This document shows positions 11,521 through 25,019 of a DNA stretch of 64,000 nucleotides, piece after piece. A program made the position numbers and the translations under genes. Position 1 is the stretch's first letter. Every line of letters starts with the position of its first letter. Below the pieces are notes generated by a model. The model had not been told where the DNA came from and did no database searches. It was given only the letters and a program-made list of their open reading frames with translations. The DNA comes from Sacculina carcini (Eukaryota; Arthropoda; Thecostraca; Sacculinidae), in NCBI GenBank assembly GCA_916048095.2, contig OU696587.1:3913493-3977492 (forward strand). The letters are read 5' to 3'.

Positions 11521-12173
11521 CTGGTGTGTGTATCTGTGTGTGTGTGTGTGTGTGTGTGTTTGTTTACGTACGTGACATATGGGTTATCAAGTTCGTTTGT
11601 GTGCGTGTGCGTGGGTGTGTTCGTGCCTGGATGAGTGGGTGAAACACTTGGCGCACAAATTGCCGACCATTATAAAATGTATGTTTTTAATTGGCAGGGT
11701 GTGATGAGTGTTTGATATCTAAACGATATTCATATGAAATCTTCTGGGTCGGACAATGCGCTATGTACCTGAAGAATTTCGAATTTCACACAGACCAAAT
11801 GTCGGTTTCCAGGCAGGTTCAGTAACTCTTACTTAGTAAACGCTTAGATACAACCAATTGTTGACTGCAGATTACACGCACTCATGGGACCATATTTTGT
11901 GTTATTTTGCTCAGTTTTTTCTCCACATACCGAAAGTGTGTGTGTATGTGTCTGTGTTTGTGTGTGATGGTGTATTTACTGAGCCTTAAAAACACATCTT
12001 CGACCGGTGTATACACTTGGACATTGTGTGTGTGTATGTGTGTGTGTATGTATGTGTGTGTGTGTGTAATTCATAGAAGGATGTCTTTCTATCTATCTCA
12101 CTGTCCATCTTTCGTCCTGCTTATCTCTGCCGTGTAAACATTGCTCTTTGCGCCGTCGCTCGTGTGTGTGTCT

Positions 12174-12210
<37 letters not shown>

Positions 12211-12236
12211 TGTGTGTGTGTGTGTGTCAACTTGTA

Positions 12237-12269
<33 letters not shown>

Positions 12270-12345
12270 CGTTCTGTCGGTGAATTCGACGGCTCTTTTG
12301 TTGCCACACGTTCACACACACACGCACACACACACACACACGCAC
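11521..12345. repeat. Cluster of (TG)n and (CA)n microsatellites
   Basis: TG-rich tracts lie at 11521-11560, 11597-11625, 11936-11967, 12026-12067 and 12161-12269, and a CA tract lies at 12313-12345. About 35 bp of unique sequence separates the last TG and CA arms, so they form a potential hairpin. No gene is seen among them. Confidence 0.85.
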
Positions 12346-12419
12346 ATAAGAGGAGGGTGGTATTCATTGAATGGCCATGCCATAATGCTTGAAGCGCTCT
12401 CTGTATGTCCGCCAGTGTT

Positions 12420-12579
<160 letters not shown>

Positions 12580-12880
12580 CGGGCTGTCACGGGTGCCAAC
12601 ATTATCAACCAAAAGAGCATTAGCGCCAGCCCATGGTTGTGTGTGTGTGTGTGTGCAGGTGCTCCCCATTTTCCACGTACACACAGACAGACAGACACAC
12701 ATACACGTGCACTCGTGTGCACAATACACTCATGTGAAGGATGAACACATGATGTGCTATGTGAACATGTCAATCACAACGCTGACATTTGCACACACAC
12801 ACACATGCACACATGCACACACACAGACATGCACACACATGCACATGCACACACACAGACATGCACACACGCTCGCGCGC

Positions 12881-14806
12881 ATATGTATTCATTCAACAAT
12901 ACGTTCCCGATGATATTGTTTAGTTTGGTGGAAATGTCATTTGTAAATGGTGCACGTTTTGATTGTATTTATGATTCACTTTGATTTTTCTATAACAAAA
13001 AATTGCCATGCATAATTTCAAACTTAAAACTGCATAATTCTATTTAATTATATATAATTTTATTTAGAGAGTAGATATTGAATTGGTTGAGTGTACAAGT
13101 GGATTATTTGTCATTCTGGCTTTCAGGAATATGGCACTAGACAATAGACATGTCAGTTTATCGTTCAGTTTTTCCATGTTTTTCAAATAAGTCTCTTCTC
13201 TAAGTGTCCCGAGAGTATGATTTTGCGCGCGGTCATTGTGTGTCGACACAAAACGCGAGTGCAAGTGAATCGAATGCGCGCGCTGAAATCCTCACAGGCA
13301 CATCCTACTCCTATCTTGTCGATCCAAAATACCAACGGAAACCACTAGCTGATAACATCGTTCTTGACGGCAAATATTGTCATAACAGCTCACAATCCCT
13401 CGTTCTTGCCACTCTCTCTCTCTCTCTTGTTCTCCGCTGCTCACAAACACCACTAGCGCAGTCTTAGTGTCCAACATGCACTCTGGTGGCACACACACAC
13501 ACACACACACACGCGCGCTTATGCGTACACGCAGAGACAGCATGTATACATGAGTTGAGTGCGTGTGCACCAGGTAAGTAGATTAGGACGCGCCTCTCGA
13601 CAATGCCTCGACAGATGGGCATCGTTAGTGGCACGATAATCCGGAGCGATGGCGGGCCGTCCGAATCACCAATACGCTCGCCGCGTTGTGTCCGTCTGTC
13701 CGTCTATCCGTGGGTCGGACTGATCCGGAGGTGCTCGGCAGGAATTTGTACCGTCCTCTAGGACCTCTTCGAGACATCGCCCTCTTGCACGCGTTCTTCA
13801 CACGTCCACCTCTGGATGCGATTTTAGGGCAGAGCACTGAAGGGGCGGAGGGGTGGATTAACACGCGTTGTTCAGCACAATTCAACGATATGCCAACAAA
13901 ACTCGCGTCGAACAAGCTCCTCCTCATTGAATAAATAACGCGCGATTGCCGAACAAATCAGCGTACAAGAGTAAGGTTCGATCCCTGAACATCAGGAACG
14001 TCACAAAACATCGCGCCAGCGGTAAAGTGTGTATGTAGAGGACAATGCTAAAAGGTAATTCGTATGTGGGAGTATTGATGCATCATTTTTCATGTCTATG
14101 ACGAACAAGACATATATGCTAAAGTTTTAGCAAATACCAAGACTGTGTTGATTAATTTGCCCTGCAGTTTTTGTTTGAGGGTGTCTCTTTGCTGAGTCTA
14201 TGGTGTTTGTGTTTGTGTGCTTATGGTGTTTGTGTGGCGGTTTATTTGACTTTGTTGAGCTGCTGTGTTATGAGTGTTGTTCATGCGCGTCGATTCACAT
14301 ATGTCTGAGCTCTACACACAAACGCGTGTACACACATACAAACGCACACACTCACAAACACACATACAGACACACACACACACACTCAAACAGACAAATC
14401 CACACGTCTATACGTTCGCTCACGCACTAAACATACAATCAAATACAAACACACACACACACACATACACATGGAGTCTATTTGAAGAAGGACAAGTTGT
14501 ACCCATATGTGTGTGTGTGTGTGTGTGTGTATGTTTGTGTGTGTGTGCACATATGTACGCCGCTTTCAGTCTTGAGTAAACATATTTCGACATATGCCGA
14601 TGTGAAGAGGATACAAACGTATGCAAATGCCTTTTAACTTGTTGACATATACTGCTTTACATCTGAGGTGCATGTATGTGTGTTTGTGTGTGTGTGTTGA
14701 GCATTGTGATAAACACGTCGATCTCGGTAATTTTTGCGTACACCAAGATTTCATATGACGAAGACCGCGGCGAAAAGTTCACGGTTCAGAAACGTTCAAT
14801 CATTGC
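12881..14806. other. No supported gene; GC-richer block at 13590-13930
   Basis: The segment 13590-13930 is GC-richer and is open on both strands (+ 13686-13934; - 13927-13625). Neither translation resembles a family I know. Microsatellites: CA at 13489-13515, CA-rich at 14330-14395 and 14447-14472, and TG at 14507-14550. Confidence 0.4.
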
Positions 14807-15088
14807 CAGTGGCGGCGCCAGGATTTGGGGTGTTGAGGGGGGGCTAAGGAAAACTTGTGGGGGCTTGGTGAATCATGAAGAGCTACACTCGAACGCTGAC
14901 TACATAATATTATAATAAGGGACGGAGACACACTGAGTCCTCGAACTTGAACCAAAATTACAGGACTTCATTTACAGTGGTAAGAAATTTTAATGTCCAT
15001 GATTATGATTTGGGGAGGGGCTTGAGGGGGGTTTGACACATTTTTGGGGGGCTCGATCCCCCCATCCCTCTCCTTGGCGTCGCTACTG
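14807..15088 (+). mobile_element. hAT-like MITE family 1, copy 1 (282 bp)
   Basis: The terminal inverted repeats are CAGTGGCGGCGCCAGG at the left and the complement of CAGTAGCGACGCCAAGG at the right. It is flanked by near-identical 8-bp sequences, ATCATTGC (14799-14806) and ATCATTAC (15089-15096), the target-duplication length of hAT transposons. It has no coding capacity. G-rich runs near both ends (GGGGGGG, GGGGGG) are conserved between copies. Related copies are at 19613-19876 and 34049-34266. Confidence 0.85.
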
Positions 15089-16084
15089 ATCATTACCCAA
15101 GTGATAGTGGCTCATTACTCGGCTTCAGTTCGCTATGTCAGTGTTTCTCAACTCGGACATTAACCCCCTTGTGGGTCGTGCGATTATTTTGAGGGGCCAC
15201 CATGTTTTCTCAGGAGCCATGGAAAATTCATCTTGAGACAATGTATTCGTATACTATACTGTTTTAGATATTGTACACTTCAATCATGTGATCGGCTGCG
15301 ATAGTTAGATCCCCGGTGTTTGCCTGGCGCGTGTACTCGATCCTCCGACGTCCGTGTGTTTCTGTGTGCTAGCCCCAGCTGTACGCGCGGTCGTGGCTGT
15401 GTTTTGGTGGTCGGTGGAAATAGTCACACACGTACATGAGCTCTGGAGAAATCGCGATGCTACAGTCCATGTGTGTACGGGGACATATGGAATTCTAGGA
15501 GGTCACGGATTGTTTCTGGAGGCCACAAGGACCCGCATTGTGAAAAACGTGCTATGATATGCTTCGACACAATCACTGGGGATAATTGACCAGCCTCTGA
15601 GAAAAAGCCAGCATTGAAAAAAACCCGGATTTCATGGTTCCACGATCTTTTCACTTGATCCGCTTCATGTTTGGGCGACATTTCACCCCGATCCTATTCC
15701 GAATAAGCCATTATTATTGTATTTATTAGATAGCATGCCAAAAATTACGCAATTAACTATGAAGCTCAATTGACTCTTATCTGTTAGATTCAGGCGAACA
15801 TCTCCACTCGCGCCACTTTCGCCAAAATATATTATCATAGAATTATACCTCCGGTTCTAGCGGAGTGTTGCAATGGACTGCAGGTGCTACTGGTGTTATG
15901 ACGACCTCGCTGACAACACAGACACTGCCTTGCATCACTCCTCGATGCCACATCGCTGCCGAGCACATCGTGTGTTCTTACTGTAGTTCACGTTCGACCA
16001 CCGCGCTTGTGTGTGCGCGTGTATATCTGTTCTGTATGTCGTCAACTTTTTGGTAGCAGTGATGCGTAGCCCAGGATCAAGGCT

Positions 16085-16120
<36 letters not shown>

Positions 16121-16543
16121 GTGATTTTAATCGTTCATTGAACGAGAGGCCAGCGTCGACAGGGCCAACTACAACAACCCTTTCACACACACACACGCAC
16201 ATATGACGTTCACATAAAAGCGCTCGCTATAAAGACCTCCCGCCGTCTGCTATCGCCGCCGCCCCACACAACGGCACAATACACTGCCCCATTCTATACA
16301 CTCCCCCCTTTCCATGCACTTCCCCCTCTTCTTCTATACACACACTGCCCTGCTGTCATCCACTTGATGCTATCACACACACGCACACACGCACTGGCGC
16401 TGCCGACCACAAAACGCTAAATGAGCATTTTTCATCTGGTTCGGCAGTTTCTCACAGGAAAACGCCAACCCTTCACCAACCCTTTCGCCTCCGTTTCTCT
16501 GCGCCTGTCAGTGTATGTATGTATGTGTATGTATGTGTGTATG

Positions 16544-16576
<33 letters not shown>

Positions 16577-19500
16577 TAACTCTTTGTATCCATACAGCTG
16601 CCTTTATTGCGGCTGACTCGCTTTAAGGTTCTCACGGTTGGCAGACGATTATATACGTATATACTGCAGTGTGTCCGTCTGTGTGTGTGTGTGTGCTTTA
16701 TCGGTATGTATGAGTATGAGTCGGGTATGTGTGATTGTACAGTAGGCGCAATTGTTGAATTCACAATTGCAGTTTTGATTTGCGCGGTTAACGGACCTCC
16801 GACATTCGTCGACGCGTCTGACCGACATCCCAGTTTTGGAGGCATTCTTCGTTTTGAGCGAGACACAATGCACTGGAGCCGACGGCCAGAAGTCGCCTCT
16901 CATGATTTCTGCGCGAGCGCATCGCGCCGCACATTTCCACGCTGTCACGCCGTATTCCGCTGCTCATCACAAGCTGATCATCCTTTCTGCTCGACTTGTG
17001 ATCTGTTCAGTTGAGTGTTCCGTACAGACGAGGAACATTTGCATGCGTGTGTGCTCGGGAATGTGGGCTGGTGGAGCGCCGTGTGTCAAACTCGACGTGC
17101 AAATCTGGCCTCTTCTCATTGAAATTGTTCATCTGATGTCAGGTCGCAATGAACAGTGAATTCTGTTCGCGATATCGTTCCTGATAGCGTACCCGAGTTC
17201 AATCACACGTCACATACAGATTCCTGCATGATAGATAGGTGAATAAACCCCCTCAGCAAGCCCAGCGACCACAGAAAAGCACCGTGGCCTCATTGTCGAT
17301 CACTGTCTAAAGATAGGCAATGTTGAATAGACATCTACAACATGCCTAATTTTTGGCGGATTCCATAGATTTCTCGTTGGTTTCATTAGGCAGGCAAGTG
17401 GGTTCTCATAGGCAAACAAGTGTACCACAAGTTAGAAATACCCCCTTATACTGGTATTTTTTGCATCTATTTGGCTGACAGCTGAAAACCAACTGACGGG
17501 GACAATAACTGTACTGGTAATGAGACACCAGGCTATCAGTATGAATTCATGTTTTTTTTAAATCTCGTTAAAGATAAGTCAATTATTAAATGACCTGTGC
17601 TGTTGTGCCTAACAGAGGCACGGCTCAATTATTGCTGGGAATTTCGGGAAAAACTCTGAAATTATTCAGTGAAATTGGGGTAAATATATTAATAATCACG
17701 GTTAATCAAACTTGGTTATCAAATCAACTGATATCAGCAGAGTGGAAAATTCGCTGTTTGCTGAGAATATCTGGCACATTTTCTCCCTCCCTCTTTCTCT
17801 GCTTCTCTCTCTCTCACGCTCTATCTCGCTGTCTGTGTGTGTGTGTGTGTGTCGGTGTGAATATGTGTGACAGCCACGTGCATCGCGAGTGCGCGCGCGT
17901 GACAATTTGTGCCACCGAGTGTGTGTATATCAGCGCTTGTGCGTGTGTGCCTGTGCGTGCGTGTGTACATGTGTGGTCGTAGATTGAGGCCAGGTGGCAA
18001 GTACACATGTACTCTTGACACCATGGTACACCGTGTGTGTGGCAATGCGACATATGTGTGTATGTGTGTGTGTGTGCGTGTGTATGTATGTGTGTCTGTG
18101 CACCCCATCAGGTCTTGTAATCACACGGATATGTCACATGCAGTGCGGTGTGCTGTGTGTGTGTGTGTTTTGTATGCACGCATTGCAGTCACCGCAAGAA
18201 AGATGCTCCTCGTTGATAAACCGCGCTAGTGTCAACAATGGAACTCGCATACGTACACACACACACACACACACACACAAACATACACACACGCACACGC
18301 ACATTTGTAGATGCGCTCAAGACAGGAGACAAAAAGGTGCGCGTGTCGAAATTGGCTCGAATAGATCAGCTTGATGTTAGCGGAGCGAGATAGTGAGATT
18401 GCAGGTGACTTATCAGCTAACTTGCACCTCCATCGTGCATTGTGCTCGTAAGAGCGTGCAATAATGTGCAATGTGGCGGTGCTGAAGGCTTAGGACAAAC
18501 TTTTACATTGGGATAATTATGCTAGCGTAGACTGTTGAGACTTTTAAGTGAAGGAACGTGAAGATGTTTGCACTGTTGGAAAAGTAGTAGTTTATCGGTG
18601 CAGAACGTGGAATTGGATAAATTTAGGTCTAACCACAGGGGCATTTCTTCAATTGGCACATGTTTTGGTTTCAGATGAAATATATTCGAAATCTGATGTC
18701 GCATCATAATGTTCATTTGAATCTGTATCATTTTGGCTTGCTGCCCATAAAGGTCTTAATTTTTCTACATTTACAACTTCTTGCGTGCTGATTAAGCTCT
18801 AGTTAATAAATTAATTAATTATCCCTAATTATTCATTCATTTTTTCATATTATTATTGTTATTCATTACAGGCAAATCCAGTAGCATGGGAAGAGTACAA
18901 GCACTATTACCACCCTAAGGTGGCCCCATGTACCGGAAGCGCCCAAATATATGAAGTTAAAAGTTTTTTGCCCATGATTTAAATGCATTTTTCACGTTGA
19001 TAGTGATTATGCTCCCCCTTCTTGAACACTGCTCAGCTACTGAATTATTGATCATCTGAGTAATTGGACAAATTGACTGGCATTTTAATTGGAGACGGTT
19101 CGATCACTTCGACACCTATAATAGCAAAAATGCACGGGCATATTTATCCGGCAGTTCCTATTACACTTGTTAGAAATAATGTAATGTATTTATCATGTAA
19201 GTAGGGCATTAAGGCATTTACACAATATGATATTTTAACATTTTTTTGGAAGAAAAGGAAATCAAATTCTGAAAGAAATACCTAAAAAATTTTCAAACAA
19301 TTTTCAGCTTTGTTCAAGCAATAAATTGACTTATCCTGTTCGTTCTAGTTGAACGCCTCTGGCCTGTCGGATTTCAAGGTCATGTGTCACGTGCCCTCAC
19401 TGTGTTCCCTCACTGTTTCGTTTCGTCGCTGATGAAAAACTTTGATCTCCGGCTTGGTAACTCTGATGATTCAACAGGCAGCCCTACAGAATGACAGCTT

Positions 19501-19612
19501 TCAGCCTTATACGGATTGGCAGCCTTAGAAACATCGATTATTCACTACGTTTAAATCCATCACAATCATTTAATTATATAGTTTCTTTTGATGGTAAATA
19601 ACCATCTAACCG
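15089..19612. other. No supported gene; microsatellites only
   Basis: I find no recognisable protein-coding exon. TG tracts lie at 16086-16119, 16507-16577, 16680-16695, 17836-17856, 17918-17975 and 18050-18100, and a CA tract at 18255-18300. The segment 16780-17160 is open in two frames on each strand with no family match. The segment 18780-19360 is AT-rich. Confidence 0.45.
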
Positions 19613-19876
19613 AACTAAGGAAAGGAAGGGGCTAAGGGCCTAAGGAAAAAGTTATGGGAACTTGGCGAAACATGAAGAGCTACACTCGAACGCTGACTAT
19701 ATAATATTGCAATAAGTGACTGGGGCACACTGATTCAGTCCTCAAACTTGAACCAAAATTACAGGGCTTCATTTACAGTGGTAAAAATTTTTAATGTCCA
19801 TGATTATGATTTTTAGGGGGGCTTGGCATATTTTGAAGGGGAGGGTCTCGAGCCCCCCCCTGGCTGCCGGCTCTGA
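19613..19876 (+). mobile_element. hAT-like MITE family 1, copy 2 (5' end truncated)
   Basis: The internal sequence matches copy 1 closely over most of its length, for example AAACATGAAGAGCTACACTC and CTTCATTTACAGTGGTAA. The CAGTGGCGG left terminus is missing and the right end is degenerate (CTGGCTGCCGGCTCTG). This is an older or truncated copy. Confidence 0.8.
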
Positions 19877-19969
19877 TTCTGTTCAGTTTGAATATTCCCC
19901 TGGCGTATTCGCACCGAAATATTGATCGCTAGGTGGCGCTAGTGCTGAGCACCGACCGAATCGTCGGTG

Positions 19970-20030
19970 TCAGCCGAGCGTTGTTATTGGTTATTGGCAA
20001 ACGATGGGCCATTAGTGGGCGGGGCTAAAT
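19970..20030 (+). promoter_or_regulatory. Candidate promoter-type cluster before minisatellite array 2
   Basis: Two inverted CCAAT boxes (TTATTGGTTATTGGC) are followed by a GC box (GGGCGGGGC) within about 45 bp, 150 bp left of the 14-bp array. No downstream exon is recognised; this is motif evidence only. Confidence 0.25.
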
Positions 20031-20177
20031 GTTGTCCGTTGAGATTAATTGCTGAGATGAATTGTTGTTGTATATTGACGTATTTGGCGCATTGCTATAG
20101 TAAAGGGCAACTGTAAAGGATTTGACTCGATTTATTTGAAGAAAATTATAATATTCAGTTTTATAATATTCAAGACA

Positions 20178-21505
20178 AACCACCACTGATACACCACCAC
20201 TGACATGACACCACTGACACACCACCACTGACACGACACCACTGACACACCACCACTGACACGACACTACTGACACTAAATCACTGACACGACACCACTG
20301 ACACGACATCATTGACACGACACCACTGACACGACACCACTGACATCACCACTGACACGACATCACTGACACGATACCACTGACACACTACCACTGACAC
20401 GACACCACTGACACGACATCACTGACACGACACCACTGACACACCACCACTGACACACCACCACTGACACACGACACAACTGACACACCACCACTGACAC
20501 TCCACCACTGACACTCCACCACTGACACTCCACCACTGACACTCCACCACTGACACTCCACCACTGACACACCACCACTGACACGACACCACTGACACGA
20601 CACCACTGACACGACACCACTGACACGACACCACTGACACGACATCACTGACACGACATCACTGACACGACACAACTGACACGACACCACTGACACGAGA
20701 CCACTGACACGGCACCACTGACACACCACCATTTATACGACATCACTGACACGACATCACTGACACGACACCACTGACACGACACCACTGACACGCCACC
20801 ACTGATACGACACCATTGACACGACACCACTGACACGACACCACTGACACGACACCACTGACACACCACCACTGACACGACACCACTGACACGACACCAC
20901 TGACACGACACCACTGACACGACACCACTGACACACCACCACTGACACGACATCACTGACACGACATCACTGACACGACATCACTGACACGACACCACTG
21001 ACACGACATCACTGACACGACATCACTGACACGACATCACTGACACGACACCACTGACACACCACCACTGACACACCACCACTGACACGACACCACTGAC
21101 ACTCCACCACTGACACGACACCACTGACACGACACCACTGACACACCACCACTGACACGACACCACTGACACTCCACCACTGACACTCCACCACTGACAC
21201 TCCACCACTGACACTCCACCACTGACACACCACCACTGACACGACACCACTGACACGACACCACTGACACTCCACCACTGACACTCCACCACTGACACTC
21301 CACCACTGACACTCCACCACTGACACACGACATCACTGACACGACACCACTGACACGACATCACTGACACGACACCACTGACACGACATCACTGACACGA
21401 CATCACTGACACGACATCACTGACACGACACCACTGACACGACATCACTGACACACCACCACTGATACGACACCACTGACACGACACCACTGACAAACCA
21501 CCAAC
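20178..21505. repeat. 14-bp minisatellite array 2 (about 94 copies)
   Basis: It has the same 14-bp unit as array 1 (CACGACACCACTGA and CACACCACCACTGA). Variants not seen in array 1 are CACTCCACCACTGA, which occurs in blocks of four to five consecutive units (about 20492-20565, 21163-21218 and 21265-21322), and CACGACATCACTGA, common at 20940-21050 and 21325-21450. Blocks of like variants imply local duplication of multi-unit segments. A few units have indels, for example near 20340, 20468 and 21325. Minus-strand open frames here are artefacts of the repeat. Confidence 0.97.
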
Positions 21506-21605
21506 ATGGTAGTTGTGTTCCCACATCGCTGAAAAACATTCATCCCCCGGCGATATGGTGGGGTCGACTGTTTGCTCATTTGCCACAAATGACCTGTCAA
21601 TAGCA

Positions 21606-21674
21606 CCTTTTCTCTCCCCCTCCCTTTCTCTCCCCCTCCCTTTCTCTCCCCCTCCCCCTCTCCCTTTCTCCCCA
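21606..21674. repeat. Polypyrimidine tract (CT)-rich, about 69 bp
   Basis: An almost pure pyrimidine strand is built from CTCTCCCCCTCCCTTT repeats. Homopurine-homopyrimidine mirror repeats of this length can form triplex DNA. Confidence 0.8.
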
Positions 21675-21709
21675 TCTGTACAAGCAGTCGCAAGTCGCGT
21701 AATGTGAGA

Positions 21710-22446
21710 ACATGCGTGTGTGCGTATGTGTGCGTATGTATGTGTGTCTGTGTGCGCATGTGTGTGTGTGTGTGTACATGGTACTTGAGAGTATGTGTCA
21801 TATATGCATATGCCGATTATTTACATTACATTGAATGTATCGTCGTCAATGTATAAATGTACATATGATTAATTATTGAATGACTGATTCATTCATGCAT
21901 ATATTATTTTTCCAGCACACAGTGATTGCACTGCGGTATAAAATATTAGTCAAAATAAACTGGAAATACAATTATTTCAGCTGGATGTCTTGTTTTGTTC
22001 AAGTGTTGAGGCATAGTCGCACACAGTTCCACACATTCCACTACATTCCAAACATCAATGAAGAAAATAACCAAATAATGAACGGAAATATTTATCTTGG
22101 ATTTTTGAAAAGTCTTCCTGAAATCTATCTCAGCAGATATCGGATAATATTTCGTAGACTATATGTATTACAACAGTTGATTCGCGTCTAATTGATCGTT
22201 TCAAACGGGATTCAGCTTTACAAAACGTAATATAATTGATGTTTTTGCGTAATATTCTATACCATTCCTGCTTTTATATCCGTCATACATGTCCTACAAA
22301 GAAGTAGTAGACAATTGGAAAATGATTGAAGTGCATGAATCGGTTCGTGCATATTTCATAAGACTATCAAAACATCTGTGAATGTCGAGTGTTCTTGGCA
22401 GCCCAACCTCGGATGTCTGATTTTTATGCCCCTGCGTACGCTGTCA

Positions 22447-22478
<32 letters not shown>

Positions 22479-23107
22479 TACATACACAAACGATTACACT
22501 GAAATGAACAGGTGACTAGCGACTGCGTGATGTCGGTGTGGTTTAAGTTGAATAATTTGATTAATGCAATTGCTCACCTATTTATATTATGCACAGAGAG
22601 CTGACATCCAGGCAACATACACACACACACGTACGTACATACATACAAGCACACACACACACACACATTTAAATGAGCTTCACAGGTGGAAACAGTGTCT
22701 GGTCTATTAATAGGAGTCATCGCTGAAAACATCATATACAAATCCAATCTCCATCTACAGGTGAAATCAGTTTGTTTGAGAAAATCTAATCCAGAAGCCG
22801 AAGTGTTTCACGTCGCTTATAAGTGGATTGCACTTTTAAGGCTGACCAAACGCTTTGGTTAAACTGCATTGGAAACGCTCTGAATATATTCTGAAAAATT
22901 AAGCTGAATATAAAGCTGCAACATTGAATGTGTTGCACACTGTAGAATCCACAGTATATCTAGGCAGAAGAACTAGTTATACTCTCTCTGGATTGGCTGT
23001 AGTGAGAACGAGAGGCAGAGTAGTGCAACAAGCATGCAGGATGTCAAATGGTCATAAAGCCAGGCTGCAGGATCTGCTAACATCAGCTGACACAACTACA
23101 ATATCAG

Positions 23108-23182
<75 letters not shown>

Positions 23183-23420
23183 ACACACACACACACATAC
23201 ACACACACACACACACACATGAATGCTGATGTTGCCCTGCTGCTCTCTATCACTTTCTCTTTCTCTCACGCTTCACACCTCCGATACGCCGATTGTGGGT
23301 GTGTGTGTGTGTGCATTTGCAATCACTCCAGATTGCACAGACACACACACACATGGTGTCTTATTGCACGATGACCATTGTTGCACTCATTGTCAGTGTG
23401 TGTGTGTGTGTGGGGGGGGG

Positions 23421-23454
<34 letters not shown>

Positions 23455-24765
23455 CTGTGTGTGCATGAGTGTGTGCATTTTGAGAGGTCATATGCATTTT
23501 CTTCCGCGTCTGTCTTGTATTGGCAGGCTGCCAAATTAGCCAGTGCAGTTACACAGGTTCAAGTTCCAATAAGATGTAACATATCGGTGAGATCATCTGA
23601 ATCGATTATTGCGTAATATTCCCGATTAGCTCGCGCCGTTCTGTTGGTTCGTACTTTTTGTAGTCTCACAGGCCGATACAAAAACACATTGTGCTAAATT
23701 TATTTGAATTTTTTTCGTAGTAACATAGAATTTTGTTCGTGGTAGAGGTTCGCGGTTCGAATCTTGGCCTGGGTTGGTGCATCAATACGTCCGCTTGAGT
23801 TCTTCGACCTACCGCTTTTGATGGGCGCACAGCGGGCCGTTATATGGTCTCAACATACCGCCGTGTACGTGCTCAATATACCTACTATCACACAGCTTTC
23901 ACGCGCGCTACCGTTCAGCAATTGGCACATATTTTAATGAGGCTGCGAGCTTTATTGGTTTTTATGTGCATTAGTAAGTGTGCGCATTATGTACTGGCAT
24001 AATATCACTTGAAGTGCGACTTGGATTGGCTTTGCACAGCACGTATTTGCAGGCATTTGCTGTCGATCAAATCGCCTGGCCACACAGAAATTCACCAAGA
24101 GAATCCTCATTGAATATCTATTTTTATCCAAGCGCGTACACAAATTTCACTTAGCCAACTAGAAATAATCTGTTTTCATTTAAACGCATCATGTTTGGTT
24201 AATGTAATTTTGTCAATAACTAGCTTCTTTTTGATCAATTTAATTAGCTGTAATTTAATTGTGCCTCGTGTACATGCTCGAATTCAACTGCTATGTTACG
24301 CGTGTTCTGATTGGCTAAGCCATTGTACGATGCGTTCTGATTGGTCCCGCACTAAATGTGCGTATGTGTGTGTGTGTGTATGCGTCAATGATTGTCACGT
24401 AAAAGACAGGCAGTACTACACCTCGGTGCGGTGGTGGTGTGCTGTCGAAGTGCTGCTGTTTTGCATGTGTAAGTGAATGTGTGTGTGTGTGTCTTCTAGC
24501 GCCTGAGTAGCAGGTGGCGTGTGTATGTGCGCGAGTGTATCGCTGTGTGTGTGTGTGGGTGCGTGCAAGTTCAGCGTATGTGGTTGTGTGTTAATGTGTG
24601 TGTGTCATGACATCTGCGGTGACGTTTAGTGCTCATTCTCTGGTTCGTAATGATCAAGTACAGCCGGCGTCTACTGATGAACACTGTTCCACACAGGTGC
24701 GGCCAATAGGGTGTTATAGTCCAAAATTATTCTGTCAACATTTGATTTATCCAAAAGAACAAGCT
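21710..24765. other. No supported gene; CA/TG microsatellites
   Basis: TG-rich 21712-21778; CA 22447-22475 and 22617-22670; a long CA tract with TACA interruptions 23109-23219; TG 23395-23465 with a run of nine G; TG 24360-24380 and 24478-24605. A tRNA B-box-like GGTTCGAATCTTGG at about 23753-23766 may mark an old SINE. Two GATTGG boxes (24308-24345) lie 30 bp apart. Confidence 0.45.
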
Positions 24766-25019
24766 CACTGGCGGATCCAGAGGGGGGCTGAAGTCCCCCC
24801 AAAATGTTTCCATCAACTCCTGATAACTAAGAAATTCACTAAAATTGGTCAAGGAAAAGTATTTTTTTTGTAGATTTTGTTGATATAAGCATTATCGCAA
24901 AGCATATTCGCGCATAATGCGTTTGTAAATGTGTATATATATCATTGACATTTTTTACAGCCCCCTCCTCGGAATTATTCAGCCCCCCCCCCCAGAATTG
25001 CACTCTGGGTCCGCTACTG
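24766..25019 (+). mobile_element. hAT-like MITE family 2, copy 1 (254 bp)
   Basis: The left end CACTGGCGGATCCAGAG and the right end (CTCTGGGTCCGCTACTG) are inverted repeats. The flanking octamers (24758-24765 and 25020-25027) agree at about six of eight positions, as expected for an old 8-bp target duplication. Inner G- and C-runs are complementary. Copies lie at 38524-38735 and 57280-57622. The ends resemble family 1, so one hAT source may have mobilised both. Confidence 0.8.

Noticed and set aside
13625-13934. Overlapping open frames in the GC-richer block
   Set aside because: Both strands are open and neither translation shows a known motif; base composition alone explains the openness.
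23740-23910. A second SINE family or tRNA gene around GGTTCGAATC (also at about 53028)
   Set aside because: Only a B-box-like motif is present, with no convincing A box, cloverleaf or second matching copy.
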